Source: Pirellulaceae bacterium
GTDB taxonomy: Bacteria; Planctomycetota; Planctomycetia; Pirellulales; Pirellulaceae
NCBI GenBank assembly: GCA_020846515.1
Contig: JADLDX010000444.1
Coordinates: 1 to 5,639, forward strand
Reading direction: 5' to 3'
Length of the DNA stretch: 5,639 nucleotides
In this document: piece after piece, positions 5,482 to 5,639 of the stretch
Layout of the letters: the number at the start of each line of letters is the position of its first letter
How positions within the stretch are numbered: the stretch's first letter is position 1
Made by a program: the position numbers and the translations under genes
Notes under the pieces: generated by a model
Database searches by the model: none
Told to the model about the DNA's origin: nothing
Seen by the model: the letters and a program-made list of their open reading frames with translations, nothing else

Positions 5482-5530
5482 TGTGGCCCCGGCACTCCGT
5501 GACGGGAGAATTTGTAGCCCCGGCACTCCG
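5482..5530 (+). repeat. Two-copy direct repeat, first copy forming a hairpin
   Basis: The 18-nt unit TGTRGCCCCGGCACTCCG occurs at 5482-5499 and 5513-5530 with one difference and a 31-nt period. In the first copy CCCGGCAC (5488-5495) can pair with GTGACGGG (5499-5506) with one mismatch; the second copy has lost the matching arm. I recall similar GTAGCCCCGGCACTCCG-type palindromes between genes of Pirellulaceae, but this was not searched. Confidence 0.65.
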
Positions 5531-5611
5531 AGGCTGTGATTTTTTTGACCTACCCATCTAGACAGTTTCAGCCAATGCGCTAAAAGGGTGGTAATGGAAA
5601 TTCGCAGTAAC

Positions 5612-5618
5612 AGGAGAG
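5612..5618 (+). promoter_or_regulatory. Strong ribosome binding site for the gene at the right edge
   Basis: AGGAGAG lies 6 nt before the ATG at 5625, the best Shine-Dalgarno match in the window. It fixes that start codon. Confidence 0.7.
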
Positions 5619-5624
5619 CCAAGC

Positions 5625-5639
5625 ATGTCGGGTCTGGAA
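5625..5639 (+). CDS. Start of a plus-strand gene cut by the window edge
   Basis: ATG at 5625-5627 begins an open frame reading M-S-G-L-E before the window ends. The only support is the excellent Shine-Dalgarno sequence just upstream. Nothing can be said about the product. It is divergent from the second permease; a TTGACC at 5545-5550 could be a -35 element, but no -10 follows at a suitable distance. Confidence 0.55.

Noticed and set aside
5540..5546. Run of seven T as part of an intrinsic terminator
   Set aside because: No stable hairpin lies directly before it and no plus-strand gene ends nearby.
5175..5561. 128-residue plus-strand ORF overlapping the start of the second permease
   Set aside because: Basic, composition-driven sequence antisense to the permease N-terminus, without family features.

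Overview
The window looks like chromosomal DNA from a planctomycete, most likely of the Pirellulaceae type. This is an inference from three things: a secreted FGly-type (S1) sulfatase, a DsrE-like domain protein of a style I associate with that group, and intergenic spaces full of palindromic and direct-repeat elements. No search was run. There is no rRNA, tRNA, CRISPR array, transposase or phage gene, so this is ordinary chromosomal gene content with repeat-rich spacers.

Layout, left to right. Positions 1-506 (+) hold the 3' part of a DsrE-family protein whose true start lies before the window. It converges on a minus-strand pair, and the gap between them carries two perfect hairpins and two short tandem duplications. 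The pair is trxA (910-1242) followed 34 nt downstream by a 70-residue membrane protein with three N-terminal cysteines (663-875). Upstream of trxA is a 315-nt spacer. It holds a compact palindromic motif and, directly against the end of the next gene, a long inverted repeat with 30-nt arms and one mismatch. That next gene (1558-2958, minus) is a complete secreted sulfatase with its metal and formylglycine residues intact.

A divergent spacer (2959-3335) with two more hairpins and a run of eight G separates the sulfatase from a plus-strand 10-TM EamA/DMT permease (3336-4253). This permease converges on a minus-strand pair: a 54-residue two-helix membrane protein resembling the lmo0937/DUF5670 family (4290-4454), and upstream of it a second, unrelated EamA/DMT permease (4544-5434). 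The window ends in a repeat-bearing spacer and the first five codons of a plus-strand gene with a strong Shine-Dalgarno sequence (5625-).

How the genes fit together. The clearest functional unit is trxA plus the small cysteine-bearing membrane protein: close spacing, same strand, and good ribosome binding sites on both. The DsrE protein, thioredoxin and sulfatase all touch sulfur or thiol chemistry, but they are separately transcribed and the sequence does not show a shared pathway. No clearly new multi-gene system is visible. The most unusual content is the density and variety of intergenic palindromes, and the trxA-linked microprotein.
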